DNA of 58,494 nt from Verrucomicrobiota bacterium (GCA_028872915.1 JAGWNY010000020.1:1-58494); one strand, 5' to 3'; positions 1 through 8,866 are shown, counted from the stretch's first letter. The notes: generated by a model from the sequence alone, not told the origin. Made by a program: numbers and translations.

Positions 1-169
1 CGGAGCGAAGCGAAATCCGGCGCGAAGCGGTAAAACCACCATCTAACCAGCCCTCTCCAGCTTGAAATCAAACCCAACCTCCTAATTTCATATTAAAAGC
101 TTTCCCTTTCTGCTGCCACAATAGCCACTAAACTCCGTGAATAACCAAAAAAATGAAAGGATAAAAAAC

Positions 170-670
170 ATGAATGAAACCACGTTAAAAGAGAGAACGG
201 AGAAACTGCTTGAAATAGACAAAATCATCAAAAGACTCGACGCGACAATTCGCCCGGCCGCCTTTTCATTGTTACAGGATTATGTTTTGGCGGGTGTCGC
301 GGCGGGCAAAGAAAAAAGCAAAGCTGTTACAACAGAAAATCTTGGGAGCGAAGGCCGCGAAGGCTTTTTCTCGAAGTTTAATCATGATAAACCGTCGGAT
401 AATGTATTGCTATTGTGCGCATATCATTTCAGTCAATATGGCTCTGCGGCTTTTACTACGGATGAAATTAGTGATTTGGCAAATGAAGTAGGGGTGACGA
501 TTCCAAACCACCCAGCCATGACAATTAAGGCTGCGCAACGTAAAGGTAAAAGTCTTTTTCGGATTGCTGGTAGAGGTTTGTATGCTCCAACTGTTCATGG
601 AGAAAGTTTTTTTAAGGCAACATATAAAGTATCGAAAGGCACTCAGCAGAAACCACAGCCAGAAGAGTGA
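170..670 (+). CDS. Hypothetical protein, winged-helix-like C-terminal half
   Basis: I do not recognise a named family. The 166-residue product has a charged, probably helical first 60 residues and then a compact half with a pattern (TTDEISDLANEVGV, IPNHPAMTIKAA, GRGLYAPTVHGE) suggestive of a winged helix that could bind nucleic acid; that reading is inference. The ATG is chosen over an upstream GTG at 137 because AAAGGA lies about ten bases before it. The gene is visibly more AT-rich than everything to its right and sits beside decayed mobile DNA, which suggests recent acquisition. No partner gene is visible in the window. Confidence 0.6.
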   Translation: MNETTLKERTEKLLEIDKIIKRLDATIRPAAFSLLQDYVLAGVAAGKEKSKAVTTENLGSEGREGFFSKFNHDKPSDNVLLLCAYHFSQYGSAAFTTDEISDLANEVGVTIPNHPAMTIKAAQRKGKSLFRIAGRGLYAPTVHGESFFKATYKVSKGTQQKPQPEE

Positions 671-1236
671 TTTTCTATATAGTGTCGTTTTCCTGTAGCC
701 GGTGCAGGTATTTAGCCAATGCCTCTTCCCCAACCCTTCCAATACCAAGGCAGCAAGCGGGCGCTGGCTTCATTGATCTCCCATTATTTGCCGGCCAGCA
801 TGAAAATTCTGATTTTCAGTTTGCCGTTGCTGCCCATAGCTACCTTGCGGACACCAAAACGGACACCAAAGGAGTTAAAATGGGTATAGCCGGGTTAAGC
901 CGATTTATGTTGAGTAGCCAATGAAACCGGGTATATTTGAGGCGCAACAGCGGGGCAAATTGGTCGATTCCGACCCTCGCCCCCGTTCGCAAATGGCTGG
1001 TAGAGGAGGACTTCGGAAGCCGTTGACCGAAAGTGGTCGGGTAAGGAGGCGGCGTTGCCGCCAACCCCCTGCCCTGAGAACCGGACGTGAGAGTTTCAGA
1101 TCACTGGAATTGTTGAGCACCTGGCTAAGAAGCGTGATGATTGAGGTATAAAGACCAAAAGCAACCAAGGGTATGGCGCCAACAGGAAACGCAAAAAATC
1201 TGTCACAACTCTCGTTGGGCGGACATCATTAGGCAA
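671..1236. other. Non-coding stretch with decayed sequence
   Basis: No convincing gene is present. The stretch contains a short direct repeat (GGACACCAAA twice, near 850-870) and, toward its right side, a group II intron-like tail listed separately. The short open frames on both strands have no recognisable protein features. Confidence 0.5.
1025..1112 (-). mobile_element. Group II intron 3' end remnant (domain V/VI-like)
   Basis: On the minus strand the sequence reads CTGAAACTCTCACGTCCGG followed by TTCTC, which matches the conserved 3' strand of bacterial group II intron domain V. A GC-rich hairpin (TTGGCGGCAACGCCGCC) and TTACCCGAC follow, as at the 3' end of many such introns. The 5' strand of domain V, which carries the catalytic triad, is eroded, and no reverse transcriptase frame remains upstream. 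It is therefore read as a dead fragment. The call rests on motif memory only. Confidence 0.4.
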
Positions 1237-1415
1237 ATGCCAGAAACCGATGACATCACGTTCCTAAAACAATATGTCGAGGGCAATGAATCCGCTTTCA
1301 CGTGCTCTATGAGCGGCATGTTCATCTGGTCTATTCCGCTGCGTTGCGGCAGGTCAGAAATCCATCTCATGCCAAGGAGGTCACGCATGTGGTTTTCATT
1401 TTGCTCGCGCGAAAT
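1237..1415 (+). pseudogene. ECF sigma-70 factor remnant, frameshifted
   Basis: The first frame gives a start like that of verrucomicrobial ECF sigma factors (DDITFLKQYVEGNESAF). Near base 1300 the homology moves to another frame and continues with ERHVHLVYSAALRQVRNP and then EVTHVVFILLARN, corresponding to region 2 of the family (typically RHVNLVYSAALRQVRDP, EVTQAVFIILARK). After about 60 residues the similarity ends, so regions 3-4 are missing. The gene cannot make a working sigma factor. Confidence 0.65.
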
Positions 1416-1536
1416 GGAATGGTTGACACGACGGTCCGTCCAAAAGCGCGTCACAAAGCGTCTCGCACGGGACGGCGTGGCTGCCTGAAATGTTTGTCGA
1501 AAATGATCGAAGCTTCGTCAATGTAGCAAGGATTTT

Positions 1537-2598
1537 TCAGAAAGAAGGGTTGGCGGAAAGGTCCGGGCCGCGAGGGCGCGTTTGGATTTGTTCGATGGCC
1601 CACAAGGCGTGCCCGGCCACGAGAGGATCGGCGTCGCGAGCGGCCTTTTCCAACGCCGGGAGGGCTTCGGCATTGCCGACGTTGCCCAGCGCCACGCAGA
1701 CGTTTCTTAAAAGACCGCGCCGTTTGGCCCGCAGAATCGGCGAGCCGGCAAAGCGCGCCTTGAATGCGGCCTCGTCCAAGGCGAGAAGTTCCAGCAAATC
1801 CAATTGGCTGAATTCAGGCCGGCGATGCCGGGTCATCAACCTTCCTTCATGGGCGAAGCGGTTCCAGGGACAGACAGCGAGGCAATCGTCGCAGCCGTAA
1901 ACGCGGTCGCCGATTGCCGCGCGCAACTCGACCGGAATGGCGCCCTTGAGTTCAATGGTCAGGTAGGAGATGCAACGGCGGGCATCCAATTGGAACGGGG
2001 CGGTAATGGCGTTGGTGGGACAGGCGGCGATGCAGCGGGCGCATTTGCCGCAATGGTTGGTTTCGGGGGGGTCGGGTTCCAGGCGCAGCGTGGTGATGAT
2101 TTCAGCGAGGAATATCCAATTGCCGGACTTTCGGCTGATGAGATTGGTGTGCTTGCCAATGAAACCCAGGCCCGCCCGCTGGGCCAGGTCGCGCTCAAGG
2201 AGCGGGCCGGTGTCCACATACCACAATGAACGGGTTCCGGGACCGCCAAGGGAATTGACATCATCGGCAAGCGATTTGAGGCGGCCTGCCAATACATGAT
2301 GATAATCGTTGAAGCGCGCATAGCGCGCCACGACGCCCGCGGGCCGTTCCGCGGGACGGCTGGCGGTCTCGCGGGCGGCGTAGCTTGCGGCCAGGACAAT
2401 GACGGTGGCGGCTTGCGAAAGCACGTTTTCCGGGCGAAGGCGCTTTTGGGCGGACCGTTGCAGCCATTCCATTTCGCCATGCCTCTTTCCGCCGAGCCAA
2501 TCCTGGAATTGGCCGGCTGTTTGAGGGGGGTGGGCCGAGGTAAAGCGGCAATCGTCAAAGCCACTTGCGAGGGCGCGCTCGCGGATGGTCTGCTTCAT
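1537..2598 (-). CDS. queG: Epoxyqueuosine reductase QueG
   Basis: QueG performs the last step of queuosine synthesis, reducing epoxyqueuosine to queuosine in tRNA with a cobalamin and two 4Fe-4S clusters; it is cytosolic. The 353-residue protein has the expected N-terminal reductase region and the two ferredoxin-like motifs CGKCARCIAACPTNAI (about residue 180) and CDDCLAVCPWN (about residue 240). These are followed by a HEAT-like C-terminus (LGNVGNAEALPALEKAA). The start codon overlaps the stop of the upstream shikimate kinase gene by four bases (ATGA), so the two are probably translated from one message. No other queuosine gene is present here. Confidence 0.93.
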   Translation of the reverse strand: MKQTIRERALASGFDDCRFTSAHPPQTAGQFQDWLGGKRHGEMEWLQRSAQKRLRPENVLSQAATVIVLAASYAARETASRPAERPAGVVARYARFNDYHHVLAGRLKSLADDVNSLGGPGTRSLWYVDTGPLLERDLAQRAGLGFIGKHTNLISRKSGNWIFLAEIITTLRLEPDPPETNHCGKCARCIAACPTNAITAPFQLDARRCISYLTIELKGAIPVELRAAIGDRVYGCDDCLAVCPWNRFAHEGRLMTRHRRPEFSQLDLLELLALDEAAFKARFAGSPILRAKRRGLLRNVCVALGNVGNAEALPALEKAARDADPLVAGHALWAIEQIQTRPRGPDLSANPSF

Positions 2599-3122
2599 TT
2601 TCCGGCTGTTTGAAGGAGGAATTGATGCACGACCTGGTCCGCCACGGCCCGAAGCGGACGGGCCTCGGTGTTGAGCAAAATGTCGGCCTGCGTATAGAAG
2701 GGGCGGCGGGCGGCAAGCAGCTCACGGATTTTCTCTTGGGGGTCTTCATGATTGAGCAACGGACGATGGGCCTGGTTTTTCACGCGTTCCCAGATTTTTT
2801 CCGGCGACGCCCAAAGACAAACGACCAGCGCGTGGGTTTTGAGGCTGGCCAGGTTTTTCGGGTTGACCGGCAGGCCGCCGCCGGCTGAAATGACGGTGCG
2901 GGTGCGGCCTTCAAGCTCGCGGACGGTTTTTTCCTCGAGCGCCCGGAAGGCGGCTTCGCCGTCGGATTCAAAAATTTCGGCGACGGTTTTGCCGGTGGCG
3001 GCCTGGATGCAGTCGTCGGTGTCGAGGCAGTCGAAATGGAGCTGGCCGGCGACGAGTTTGGCCACGGACGTTTTGCCCGCGCCCATGAAGCCGATCAGCG
3101 CGATGTTGACGATTCGGCGCAT
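2595..3122 (-). CDS. aroK: Shikimate kinase
   Basis: Phosphorylates shikimate at the 3-hydroxyl in the chorismate pathway. The 175-residue protein has the Walker A loop GFMGAGKTSVAK near the N-terminus, the substrate-binding DTDD, the GGGLP motif and the adenine-side RRPFY region of shikimate kinases. The open frame extends much further upstream, but the kinase fold begins at MRRIVNIALIG; the extension runs across the divergent maf gene and is not used. It is followed directly by queG with a four-base overlap. The 81-base gap to maf on the other strand probably holds divergent promoters. Confidence 0.93.
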   Translation of the reverse strand: MRRIVNIALIGFMGAGKTSVAKLVAGQLHFDCLDTDDCIQAATGKTVAEIFESDGEAAFRALEEKTVRELEGRTRTVISAGGGLPVNPKNLASLKTHALVVCLWASPEKIWERVKNQAHRPLLNHEDPQEKIRELLAARRPFYTQADILLNTEARPLRAVADQVVHQFLLQTAGK

Positions 3123-3203
3123 GAGGGAAGTTTCGGGATTGGGCCGGGCGGTGGCAAGATTCAAGTCCTCGACTTTTTCTAATTTCCGCATACATTGGGC
3201 ATC

Positions 3204-3779
3204 ATGAAAGTGCCGCCGCTTATCCTGGCGTCCGCATCGCCCCGGCGGGCGGCCTTGCTGCGCCAACTGGACGTGGATTTTCAGGTAATCTCGACGGGTC
3301 CGAAGGAAATCATTGATGAGCAGCTTTCGCCGAGGGAACTTTGCCAGCTCAATGCCCACCACAAGGCGCGTTCGGTGGCGAAGAAGAATCCGGACGCCCT
3401 GGTGCTGGGCGCGGATACGCTGGTGTTTCTTGAGGGCAAGGTTTTTGGCAAGCCGGCGGATCTCGATGATGCCACACGGATGCTTCTGGAACTCCAGGGC
3501 CGGACGCATCAGGTGGTAACCGGTGTCAGCCTGATCCATTTGCGACGGCACAGCGAACGACTCTTCGCGGTCGGCACCGATGTCACATTTCTTGCCCTTG
3601 GGGAGCAGCAGGTCCGCAATTATCTTGAAAAGATCAGCCCGTTGGACAAGGCGGGCGCTTACGCGGTTCAGCAGCACGGCGAACTGATCGTTTCGGAAAT
3701 TTTCGGCTCCTACAGCAACGTGATTGGCCTGCCCCTCGAACAGGTGCGGGCGGAATTGGAGGCTTGGATGAAAACGTGA
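3204..3779 (+). CDS. maf: Maf family nucleotide pyrophosphatase
   Basis: Maf proteins hydrolyse dTTP, UTP and modified nucleoside triphosphates to monophosphates (house-cleaning). The N-terminal signature LILASASPRRAALLRQL is present, as are the catalytic core GADTLVFLEGKVFGKP, the KARSVA segment and TGVSLI. At 191 residues it has the normal family length. An upstream in-frame ATG exists nine bases earlier; the second ATG is preferred because the family begins a few residues before the LASASPRR motif. It reads toward alaS with a 127-base gap. Confidence 0.92.
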   Translation: MKVPPLILASASPRRAALLRQLDVDFQVISTGPKEIIDEQLSPRELCQLNAHHKARSVAKKNPDALVLGADTLVFLEGKVFGKPADLDDATRMLLELQGRTHQVVTGVSLIHLRRHSERLFAVGTDVTFLALGEQQVRNYLEKISPLDKAGAYAVQQHGELIVSEIFGSYSNVIGLPLEQVRAELEAWMKT

Positions 3780-3906
3780 GCGCGGAGGCGCCCTGGAAAC
3801 TTCCACTGGCTTGCAGGCCCGCGCCGCGCTAGCCTGTTCGTGCCGGCGGAACGACGCGTTCCCGGCGATTTGAGGCAGTTTGCCCGGTTAAATTTTCAGA
3901 CTTGTG

Positions 3907-6660
3907 ATGACATCCGCCGAAATCCGCCAGTCGTTTCTCGACTTTTTCAAGTCCAGGCAGCATACCATCGTGCCGTCATCGGCGCTGCTGCCGGACTCGC
4001 CGAATTTATTGTTCACCAACGCCGGGATGAACCAGTTTGTTCCGATATTTCTTGGGCAGAAAAAGGCGGATGTTCGCCAATGGGCGGGGGCGGTTGCGGG
4101 AGCGGACACGCGGGCGGCGGACACTCAAAAGTGCATTCGCGCCGGCGGCAAACACAATGATCTGGAGGACGTGGGCTTTGACACGTATCACCACACGTTT
4201 TTCGAGATGCTGGGCAATTGGAGTTTTGGGGATTATTTTAAAAAGGAAGCCATCGAGTGGGCCTGGGAATTGGCGGTTAAAACGTGGAAATTTTCGCCGG
4301 CGCGCCTTTACGCCACTGTATATTCGCCGGACAAGGAGCAGAATGATCCGGGCGATTTTGACCAGGAGGCGCATGATCATTGGGCGCGGCTATTCAAGGG
4401 GGCCGGCGTGGACCCGAAAATCCACATCGTGCGCGGTGGGAAGAAGGACAATTTTTGGATGATGGGCGAGACGGGGCCGTGCGGGCCATGCTCGGAATTG
4501 CACGTGGATTTGACGCCGAAAGGCGATTCAGAGGGCGCGCTGGTGAACAAAGGCAGGGCGGAGTGCATGGAAATTTGGAACCTGGTTTTCATCCAATTCA
4601 ATGCCAACGCGGACGGAGGGTTTACGGACCTGCCGGCGCGTCACGTGGACACGGGCATGGGGTTTGAGCGCGTCACGGCGATCATGCAATGCACGAAGGG
4701 GCTCACGGATTTTGCCCATGCAAAAATTTCCAACTATGAGACGGATATTTTCCGTCCCATCTTTCATGCATTGGAGGAAATCAGCGGCAAAAAGTATGGC
4801 GGCACGCTACCACCGCCTTCCGGATCAATTGAACGTGGAACTGATCAGCGGCAAATCGCCTGCGATATTGCCTTTCGCGTCATTGCGGACCATATCCGCA
4901 CGCTCAGCTTTGCCATCGCGGACGGCATCCAGCCCTCGAACGAGGGCAGGGGATACGTATTGCGCCGGATATTGCGGCGGGCGGTGCGTTACGGGCGGAG
5001 CCTGGGATTGCATGAGCCGTTTTTTTACAAGCTTGTTGACGTGCCGGCGCAAACGATGGGCGATGTCTTTCCCGAAATCCGCACCCGGAAGAAGGAGGTT
5101 CAGAGGGTCATCCGCGCCGAAGAAGAGGCGTTTAACAAGACGCTGGACAATGGGATAGAATTGTTTAATGAAGAGGCCCGCGCGACCCGGAACAAAAAGG
5201 AAATCCCCGGGGATTTCGCATTCAAGCTTTACGACACCTACGGTTTTCCGCTGGATTTGACCGAATTGATGGCGCGGGAGCGCGGATTGACGGTGGACAA
5301 GGAAGGGTTCGAAAGATTGATGGAAGAACAGCGCACGCGCGGCCGCGCGGCGCAGAAGAAGACGATCATTGAAGTTTCGCAAATCGCGAGCCGCGCTCCG
5401 ACGCGGTTTGTCGGCTACGACGAACTGGAGACGGCGGCAACGGTGCTGGAGGCGGCAAACATCAAGGATAAAACGGCGGTTGTCCTTGATGTCTCGCCGA
5501 TGTATGCCGAGATGGGCGGACAGGTGGGCGACACGGGCGAGTTAAAGGACGGTTCGCATCATTGGCGCGTGCTCAACACGCAAAAATCCGGCAACACCTG
5601 GCTCCATTTCATCAGCGCCAAGGGAACGGACAATTCTCCCGGCGCCCCCGCCGCCGGTGCAAGAGTGACGCTGGCGGTTGACAAGGACCGCCGGAACGCG
5701 ATCCAGCGACATCACACCGTCACGCACCTGCTGCATTGGGCATTGCATGAAGTGGTCGGGCGGGACGCGACGCAAAAAGGCTCGTACGTTGGGCCGGAGA
5801 AGTTGACGTTTGACTTCAACGGCGCGCCTCTCACGCGGGAGGAGCTTGCCGACGTTGAAAAACTGGTGAATGAGCGGATTCTGGAAAATGCCGGCGTTTC
5901 GTGGACGGAGATGCGTTATGACGAAGTCAAAGGCCGCAAGGATGTGATGCAGTTTTTCGGGGAGAAATATGGCGAGGTTGTCCGCGTGGTGGAGATTGGG
6001 GGAGAGGGGCGGCGGCTGAACGGGTATTCCATGGAACTTTGCGGGGGCACACATACGCGGGCGACGGGTGAGATCGGCCTGTTTCGAATTGCGGGGGAAA
6101 GCGCGATTGCGGCCGGGGTGCGGCGCATTGAGGCGGTTGCGGGGCTTGAAGCATGGCGCCGGGCCGCCGACGACGTGCGAATGATTCAAAGGCTGGCGGG
6201 GACGCTGAATTCGCCCGTGCATGAAGTGGAGAAGAAAGTCGGCTTGCTATTGGAGCATCAAAAAGCGCTGGAAAAACAAATCAAAGGCGCGCAGCAGCGC
6301 GAAGCTTCCAATGCGGCCAGCGAATTGCTGGAGCGCGTGAACACGGTGAACGGCATTGCGACGATCATTCATAACGTCGGCGCCGTGGACGCGGATTTTC
6401 TTCAGGCTGTGGTGGATTCCTTGAAAGGGCGGTTCAAAGGGGTGATTGTGTTGGGGGGGGCGGCGGAGGGAGCGGTCGCGCTTGTGGCGTCCGCTTCGCC
6501 TGAAGTCACGGCAAGAATCCAGGCGGGCAAACTCATCCAACAAATTGCGCCGATTGTCGGCGGCAAAGGCGGCGGGAAAGCGGACAACGCGCGCGGTGGC
6601 GGCCGGAACGCGGCAAAATTGGACGAGGCGCTGGCGCGGGCGAGAGCGCTGATTGGGTAA
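3907..6660 (+). CDS. alaS: Alanyl-tRNA synthetase
   Basis: Charges tRNA-Ala with alanine and edits mischarged serine and glycine. The 917-residue protein has the class II catalytic domain (SFLDFFKSRQH, FTNAGMNQFVPIFLG, GETGPCGPCSELH), the tRNA-recognition region, the editing domain with the zinc-binding HHTVTHLLHWAL and CGGTHTRATGEIG motifs, and the C-terminal C-Ala domain (GGRNAAKLDEALARA). GTG three bases earlier is an alternative start; ATG matches the family start MTSAEIRQSF. The only tRNA in the window is a tRNA-Ala, but it is 20 kb away. Confidence 0.97.
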   Translation: MTSAEIRQSFLDFFKSRQHTIVPSSALLPDSPNLLFTNAGMNQFVPIFLGQKKADVRQWAGAVAGADTRAADTQKCIRAGGKHNDLEDVGFDTYHHTFFEMLGNWSFGDYFKKEAIEWAWELAVKTWKFSPARLYATVYSPDKEQNDPGDFDQEAHDHWARLFKGAGVDPKIHIVRGGKKDNFWMMGETGPCGPCSELHVDLTPKGDSEGALVNKGRAECMEIWNLVFIQFNANADGGFTDLPARHVDTGMGFERVTAIMQCTKGLTDFAHAKISNYETDIFRPIFHALEEISGKKYGGTLPPPSGSIERGTDQRQIACDIAFRVIADHIRTLSFAIADGIQPSNEGRGYVLRRILRRAVRYGRSLGLHEPFFYKLVDVPAQTMGDVFPEIRTRKKEVQRVIRAEEEAFNKTLDNGIELFNEEARATRNKKEIPGDFAFKLYDTYGFPLDLTELMARERGLTVDKEGFERLMEEQRTRGRAAQKKTIIEVSQIASRAPTRFVGYDELETAATVLEAANIKDKTAVVLDVSPMYAEMGGQVGDTGELKDGSHHWRVLNTQKSGNTWLHFISAKGTDNSPGAPAAGARVTLAVDKDRRNAIQRHHTVTHLLHWALHEVVGRDATQKGSYVGPEKLTFDFNGAPLTREELADVEKLVNERILENAGVSWTEMRYDEVKGRKDVMQFFGEKYGEVVRVVEIGGEGRRLNGYSMELCGGTHTRATGEIGLFRIAGESAIAAGVRRIEAVAGLEAWRRAADDVRMIQRLAGTLNSPVHEVEKKVGLLLEHQKALEKQIKGAQQREASNAASELLERVNTVNGIATIIHNVGAVDADFLQAVVDSLKGRFKGVIVLGGAAEGAVALVASASPEVTARIQAGKLIQQIAPIVGGKGGGKADNARGGGRNAAKLDEALARARALIG

Positions 6661-6782
6661 GGAAAGCACGAAAAACAGTGGGGAGGAGTTGACATGCGTT
6701 TTTGGAAGACGCGCCGGGCAAGTTGCGCGCCGGCAGAGGCGCCGGTGGATATGCCGCGCCGGGCAAAACAACCATTCTAATG

Positions 6783-6813
6783 TTGACCATTTAACGGTCT
6801 TTATCACTATATT
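6783..6813 (+). promoter_or_regulatory. Possible sigma-70-like promoter for the GNAT gene
   Basis: TTGACC and TATATT are separated by 19 bases in an unusually AT-rich pocket about 85 bases ahead of the acetyltransferase start. The spacer is longer than ideal, and an overlapping CACTAT at 17 bases is an alternative. This is a pattern match only. Confidence 0.25.
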
Positions 6814-6895
6814 TTACTCATTATCAAGCACTTAACCTGACAACGCCGTTTTTCTCTATCGCCCCATCGTTCCCCGCCGGTAATATGTCATTTGT

Positions 6896-7435
6896 ATGAA
6901 ACAAAGACGCGGGACGGACAACGCCCCGAATGGGAACATTGAGATTCGGCGAATGGAATTGAACGATTTGCCTGGCGTTTTCAAGCTTGGTCAAAGGCTT
7001 TTTAAAGCGGAAAAACTGCCCACATTGTACCGCTGCTGGGACGAGCATGAAATTTTGGAACTGTTTCGGTCAGACGAGGAAACCTGTCTTGTGGCGGAAG
7101 ACGATGGACGGATAGTGGGATTTGCGCTGGGTTGCATGATGGAAAAGCCGCGGAGCGCCTGGCGCTATGGCTGGCTGGAATGGATGGGCGTGGCGCCGCG
7201 TTATACGCGTCGCGGAATCGCGCGGCGCTTTCTCAATCAATTGACGCAGCGTTTCATTGACAACAACGCGCGCATCATGCTCGTGGATACCGATGAGGAC
7301 AACGCCGAAGCGCTTGCCTTTTTTCGCAAGACCGGTTTTGGCGGGGAAACGCGGCACGTCTATCTCTCGCGCAATCTGGATGATCATCCCAAAAGCGTGG
7401 AGCGCCGGAACGGCCAGCGAAACAGCAGAAATTGA
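6896..7435 (+). CDS. GNAT family N-acetyltransferase
   Basis: Likely transfers an acetyl group from acetyl-CoA to an unknown amine. The 179-residue protein shows the GNAT fold: IEIRRMELNDLPGVFKL (first strand and helix), CLVAEDDGRIVGFALG (central strands), WMGVAPRYTRRGIARRFL (the acetyl-CoA pyrophosphate loop, R-x-G-I-A) and a C-terminal ALAFFRKTGF. The substrate cannot be predicted; general similarity to RimI-like enzymes is only at fold level. It is the last chromosomal gene before the integron array, whose distal attC-like site starts about 110 bases after its stop. Confidence 0.85.
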   Translation: MKQRRGTDNAPNGNIEIRRMELNDLPGVFKLGQRLFKAEKLPTLYRCWDEHEILELFRSDEETCLVAEDDGRIVGFALGCMMEKPRSAWRYGWLEWMGVAPRYTRRGIARRFLNQLTQRFIDNNARIMLVDTDEDNAEALAFFRKTGFGGETRHVYLSRNLDDHPKSVERRNGQRNSRN

Positions 7436-7545
7436 GCGGAAATTGGTTGGTGTTGCCGGCAGGGATTCCTTGATGGGGGTTGCGGCGGGAAACGGGAGCT
7501 GAAGGGCCGGCAATCCCCGCCCATATTTTGATGCCATGTGCATAC

Positions 7546-7736
7546 GCCCAACAGGCCAAAAGCTGAAGCCCGCCGATCCCCCTTCGCCCGGAGGCTACGG
7601 CGGAACGGGCGGGCGAGCGGTTCCGTAAGCTCGATAATCGTTGTATAACTTAAACCGTCCATAAACTCACTTGTCGCGCCGCAGCGCAGCGAAGGCGGAA
7701 GGCGCAGTCGGCGTGGGCTGCAGCGCTGTGTTAGGC
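7546..7736 (-). repeat. attC-like site A (distal end of array)
   Basis: Outer cores are GCCCAAC on the left, one base off the GCCTAAC of the other sites but still RYYYAAC, and GTTAGGC on the right. Inner arms are GCTGAAGCC and GGCTGCAGC. At 191 bp it is nearly the same as sites B, C and D. The changed outer core and an extra base after it suggest mild decay at the edge of the array. Confidence 0.75.
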
Positions 7737-7767
7737 GGCATCTCTATCATCACTGAGAAATGCCTTC

Positions 7768-7884
7768 TCATTCAAATGCCAAAATAGAGAACCAAACCCA
7801 ACAAGAATACTTCACGTCCGGCTTCGCGTAGCCGCTCAAAAGCACGCCGAAGCTCAAAAGTAAAATGCTGGTGAAATATCTCAT
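7768..7884 (-). CDS. Cassette gene 5: 38-residue putative secreted peptide
   Basis: Small frame filling the cassette between sites A and B. It starts 11 bases inside the core of site B, the spacing seen for the other cassette genes. The product begins MRYFTSILLLSFGVLLSGYA, a plausible signal peptide or single membrane helix, and ends after 18 more residues, several of them hydrophobic. No family is recognised. It could be a truncated gene, since the cassette is only about 160 bases between sites, but no better frame exists in it. Confidence 0.45.
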   Translation of the reverse strand: MRYFTSILLLSFGVLLSGYAKPDVKYSCWVWFSILAFE

Positions 7885-7895
7885 GCGCGTAGTCG

Positions 7896-8085
7896 GCCTA
7901 ACGATCCAAAGCTGAAGCCCGCCGATCCCCCTTCGCCCGGAGGCTACGGCGGGACGGGCGGGCGAGCGGCTCCGCTGGCTCGTTAATCGTTGTATAACTT
8001 AAACCGTCCATAAATTCACTTGTCGCGCCGCAGCGCAGCGAAGGTGGAAGGCGCAGTCGGCGTTGGCTCCAGCGCGGTCTTAGCC
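7896..8085 (-). repeat. attC-like site B
   Basis: The left core is GCCTAAC. The right core is degraded to CTTAGCC, compared with GTTAGGC in sites A, C, D and E. Inner arms GCTGAAGCC and GGCTCCAGC are kept. It is 190 bp long and nearly identical to C and D inside, including the GC-rich hairpin CCCGCCG...CGGCGGG. The altered core would be expected to lower recombination at this site. Confidence 0.75.
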
Positions 8086-8100
8086 AGTGTCATAATATCC

Positions 8101-8397
8101 TCAGAGAGATGATATGGTAATCCATATCGGCATAGCAACGAAGAAACCTATCGCTATGCACTCCAGCCACTCAACCCAGCACAACCATCCTGGCTTGTGA
8201 AGCGTCTCTTTTGCGATTTGTCGGCATTCGTTATAATCGTCTATGTAGAGCCCGCTCAAAAAGATGAAACTCTTCGATGAACGTCTAATCCCGCCACCGT
8301 GCAATCGGATATATCGGGGCGCGAATATTCCGAGGATGAGTAGCGCCGCCGACTGCGCAACGGCAAAACCCATGATACAGATAATCATCAATATCAT
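8101..8397 (-). CDS. Cassette gene 4: small two-helix membrane protein
   Basis: 98 residues with a hydrophobic N-terminal segment (MILMIICIMGFAVAQSAALL, continuing about five residues), a charged middle containing a GIRRSSKSF stretch, and a second hydrophobic segment near the C-terminus (CIAIGFFVAMPIWITI). This predicts two membrane spans. The start lies 16 bases inside the core of site C and the stop is 15 bases before site B, so the frame fills its cassette exactly. No known family is recognised; most chromosomal-integron cassettes encode proteins of unknown function. Confidence 0.65.
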   Translation of the reverse strand: MILMIICIMGFAVAQSAALLILGIFAPRYIRLHGGGIRRSSKSFIFLSGLYIDDYNECRQIAKETLHKPGWLCWVEWLECIAIGFFVAMPIWITISSL

Positions 8398-8413
8398 TTC
8401 TGTAGGTATATCT

Positions 8414-8603
8414 GCCTAACGATCCAAAGCTGAAGCCCGCCGATCCCCCTTCGCCCGGAGGCTACGGCGGGACGGGCGGGCGAGTGGCTCCGCAAACTCG
8501 ATAATCGTTGTATAACTTAAACCGTCCATAAACTCACTTGTCGCGCCGCAGCGCAGCGAAGGCGGAAGGCGCAGTCGGCGTTGGCTGCAGCGCGGTGTTA
8601 GGC
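8414..8603 (-). repeat. attC-like site C
   Basis: Cores GCCTAAC and GTTAGGC are perfect inverted copies 190 bp apart, with inner arms GCTGAAGCC and GGCTGCAGC. The interior contains a GC-rich hairpin and then the AT-richer ATAATCGTTGTATAACTTAA shared with sites A, B and D. Confidence 0.8.
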
Positions 8604-8607
8604 GGCA

Positions 8608-8850
8608 TCACCTCGGTGTGCTGTTTGTAGTCTGCACCACCTTGATTGCGCTCTTGCTCAACACAACATTCGTGCCGTTTGTAGTAACAGACCCGAGATA
8701 CCAGTCGCTGCTTCCGTCGGAATATTTCGTGGGCTTGCTTCCTGGTGGTGGTGACAGAACAATCTTCGCGCCATGAGAGCGTGGCCAAAACAATAAACTC
8801 GCGCCAACAAGTAGCGCGACGGCAACTAAAACAAGGACGAGTGTTTTCAT
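8608..8850 (-). CDS. Cassette gene 3: small exported protein
   Basis: 80 residues. An N-terminal hydrophobic stretch (TLVLVLVAVALLVGASLLF) suggests a signal anchor or uncleaved signal, followed by a polar domain with KIVLSPPPGSKPTKYSDGSS and a V-T-T-N-G-T-N-V-V-L pattern. It starts 16 bases inside the core of site D and ends just before site C. An 84-residue frame in another register overlaps it but runs into the attC site and lacks a cassette-like start. Function unknown; it may sit in the periplasm attached to the inner membrane. Confidence 0.65.
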   Translation of the reverse strand: MKTLVLVLVAVALLVGASLLFWPRSHGAKIVLSPPPGSKPTKYSDGSSDWYLGSVTTNGTNVVLSKSAIKVVQTTNSTPR

Positions 8851-8866
8851 AAATGTGCTCGATGCA

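Noticed and set aside
8534-8788. 84-codon minus-strand frame overlapping cassette gene 3
   Set aside because: It extends into attC site C and its start is not near a core site; the 80-residue frame fits the cassette rules.
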